From the NCBI GenBank assembly GCA_028829895.1, contig CM054177.1, positions 29,215,564 to 29,279,563 of the forward strand: DNA of 64,000 nt, in the 5' to 3' direction. The translations under genes and the position numbers were made by a program. The first letter of the stretch is position 1, and each line of letters opens with the position of its first letter. Below are positions 63,351 through 64,000 of this stretch, in pieces. The notes beneath the pieces are model-generated. The model worked only from the letters and a program-made list of their open reading frames with translations, ran no database searches and had not been told where the DNA came from. Source of the stretch: Sinotaia quadrata. Taxonomy: Eukaryota > Mollusca > Gastropoda > Architaenioglossa > Viviparidae.

Positions 63351-64000
63351 AGTGTGGTTGAGTGTATAGCTACAAACTCAAAGTATGCTGCTGTTATATT
63401 TTATTTACCAAATAATATCAGTTATATCACCTACAAAATCTACAATATTACTGATGGTGCAAAAACAGGAAAACGGTATTATAAATTGTGCTAAAACAGG
63501 GGAACAATTATTCAAGAATGTTTTAAATCATTTGAAATATAAAAAACAAAGGAACATGAATCAAGAAATAAGTTCAAAGGTTGAAAGCAAAATGAAAACA
63601 TTTCAATATATATATATAGTGATACAAAATCAATATATTAACTACAAATACATAATGTTGGTAGATGAATGTGTGTATGCCTGTGTGTGTGTGTATGTGT
63701 GTGAGTAATTAAAAAAAGTTCAGTGGTAATTAGTTCAACCTTTCTGTGAACACTGAATATAAATTCATGTCCAGAAGTTTTTCAATAAATAAGTTTAATC
63801 CTTCTCTGCATGTTGCATGTAAGTATATGAACATAATGAATAACGAACAGATGGCACAAATTTCCCTCAGTGAAACAAATATTAGTGATGCTGTCTGGGA
63901 AAACCTGGCTAAACTGAAAAAATTCAAAAGTGTTTTTTTTTTATAATTTATTAAAGTTTAGAATCTCATGTTTATTTTAAAACAAAAATTAATTTATGTC
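63351..64000. other. Right edge, intron of the MAP4K gene, no recognised exon
   Basis: AT-rich sequence with a GT tract near 63670-63704. No kinase-domain exon recognised; the next upstream exon should lie beyond the window. Confidence 0.5.

Noticed and set aside
1..64000. tRNA or rRNA genes
   Set aside because: No cloverleaf with A and B boxes or rRNA core sequence was recognised; the only tRNA-like match is the 18-nt primer binding site.

Overview
The window is eukaryotic and almost certainly animal. It is AT-rich, intron-dominated DNA carrying one long multi-exon gene on the minus strand. I reconstructed 19 coding exons (62046 down to 9891), each with splice signals and a reading phase that joins the next. 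Together they give about 561 codons of a MAP4K3/MAP4K5-like (germinal-centre kinase) protein: the linker after the kinase domain, proline-rich motifs, and nearly all of the C-terminal citron-homology (CNH) domain. The kinase domain should lie to the right of the window. The last roughly 28 residues should lie to the left; I did not find that exon. The invertebrate character of the gene, the dense minisatellites and the transposon types fit a lophotrochozoan such as a mollusc, but that is a weak inference.

Layout, left to right. 1-9890: the last visible intron, largely a mosaic of minisatellites (periods about 30-80 bp; the largest is a 70/72-bp array of about 21 copies at 3923-5421). 9891-35893: fifteen exons separated by short-to-medium introns with more arrays and a broken piggyBac-type transposase (about 14470-14935). 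35894-50907: a 15-kb intron containing a 30-bp-unit array (36985-38050) and a complete LTR retrotransposon (40258-48492). 50908-62046: four small exons, plus a decayed gag fragment of a related retrotransposon on the plus strand (59512-60002). 62125-63350: more arrays, including about ten near-identical 78-bp units.

The retrotransposon is the best-defined mobile system. It has two 1546-bp LTRs with no difference found by eye, a 5-bp target duplication (ATACT), an 18-nt tRNA-Pro-type primer binding site, a polypurine tract and one uninterrupted 1433-codon gag-pol frame. Its pol order is protease, integrase, reverse transcriptase, RNase H, with integrase BEFORE reverse transcriptase. That is the unusual Gmr1-type arrangement rather than the normal Ty3/gypsy order. 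It sits in the sense direction inside the MAP4K gene, between two small frame-neutral exons.

The most unexpected structural pattern is that several tandem arrays begin exactly at splice junctions and contain copies of them. At exons 3, 7, 13 and 17 the array units repeat the 3' splice site; at exons 7 and 17 they also repeat some coding sequence. At exon 18 an array stops a few bases from the 5' splice site. This suggests minisatellites seeded by, or growing out of, intron-exon junctions, leaving ladders of decoy splice sites.
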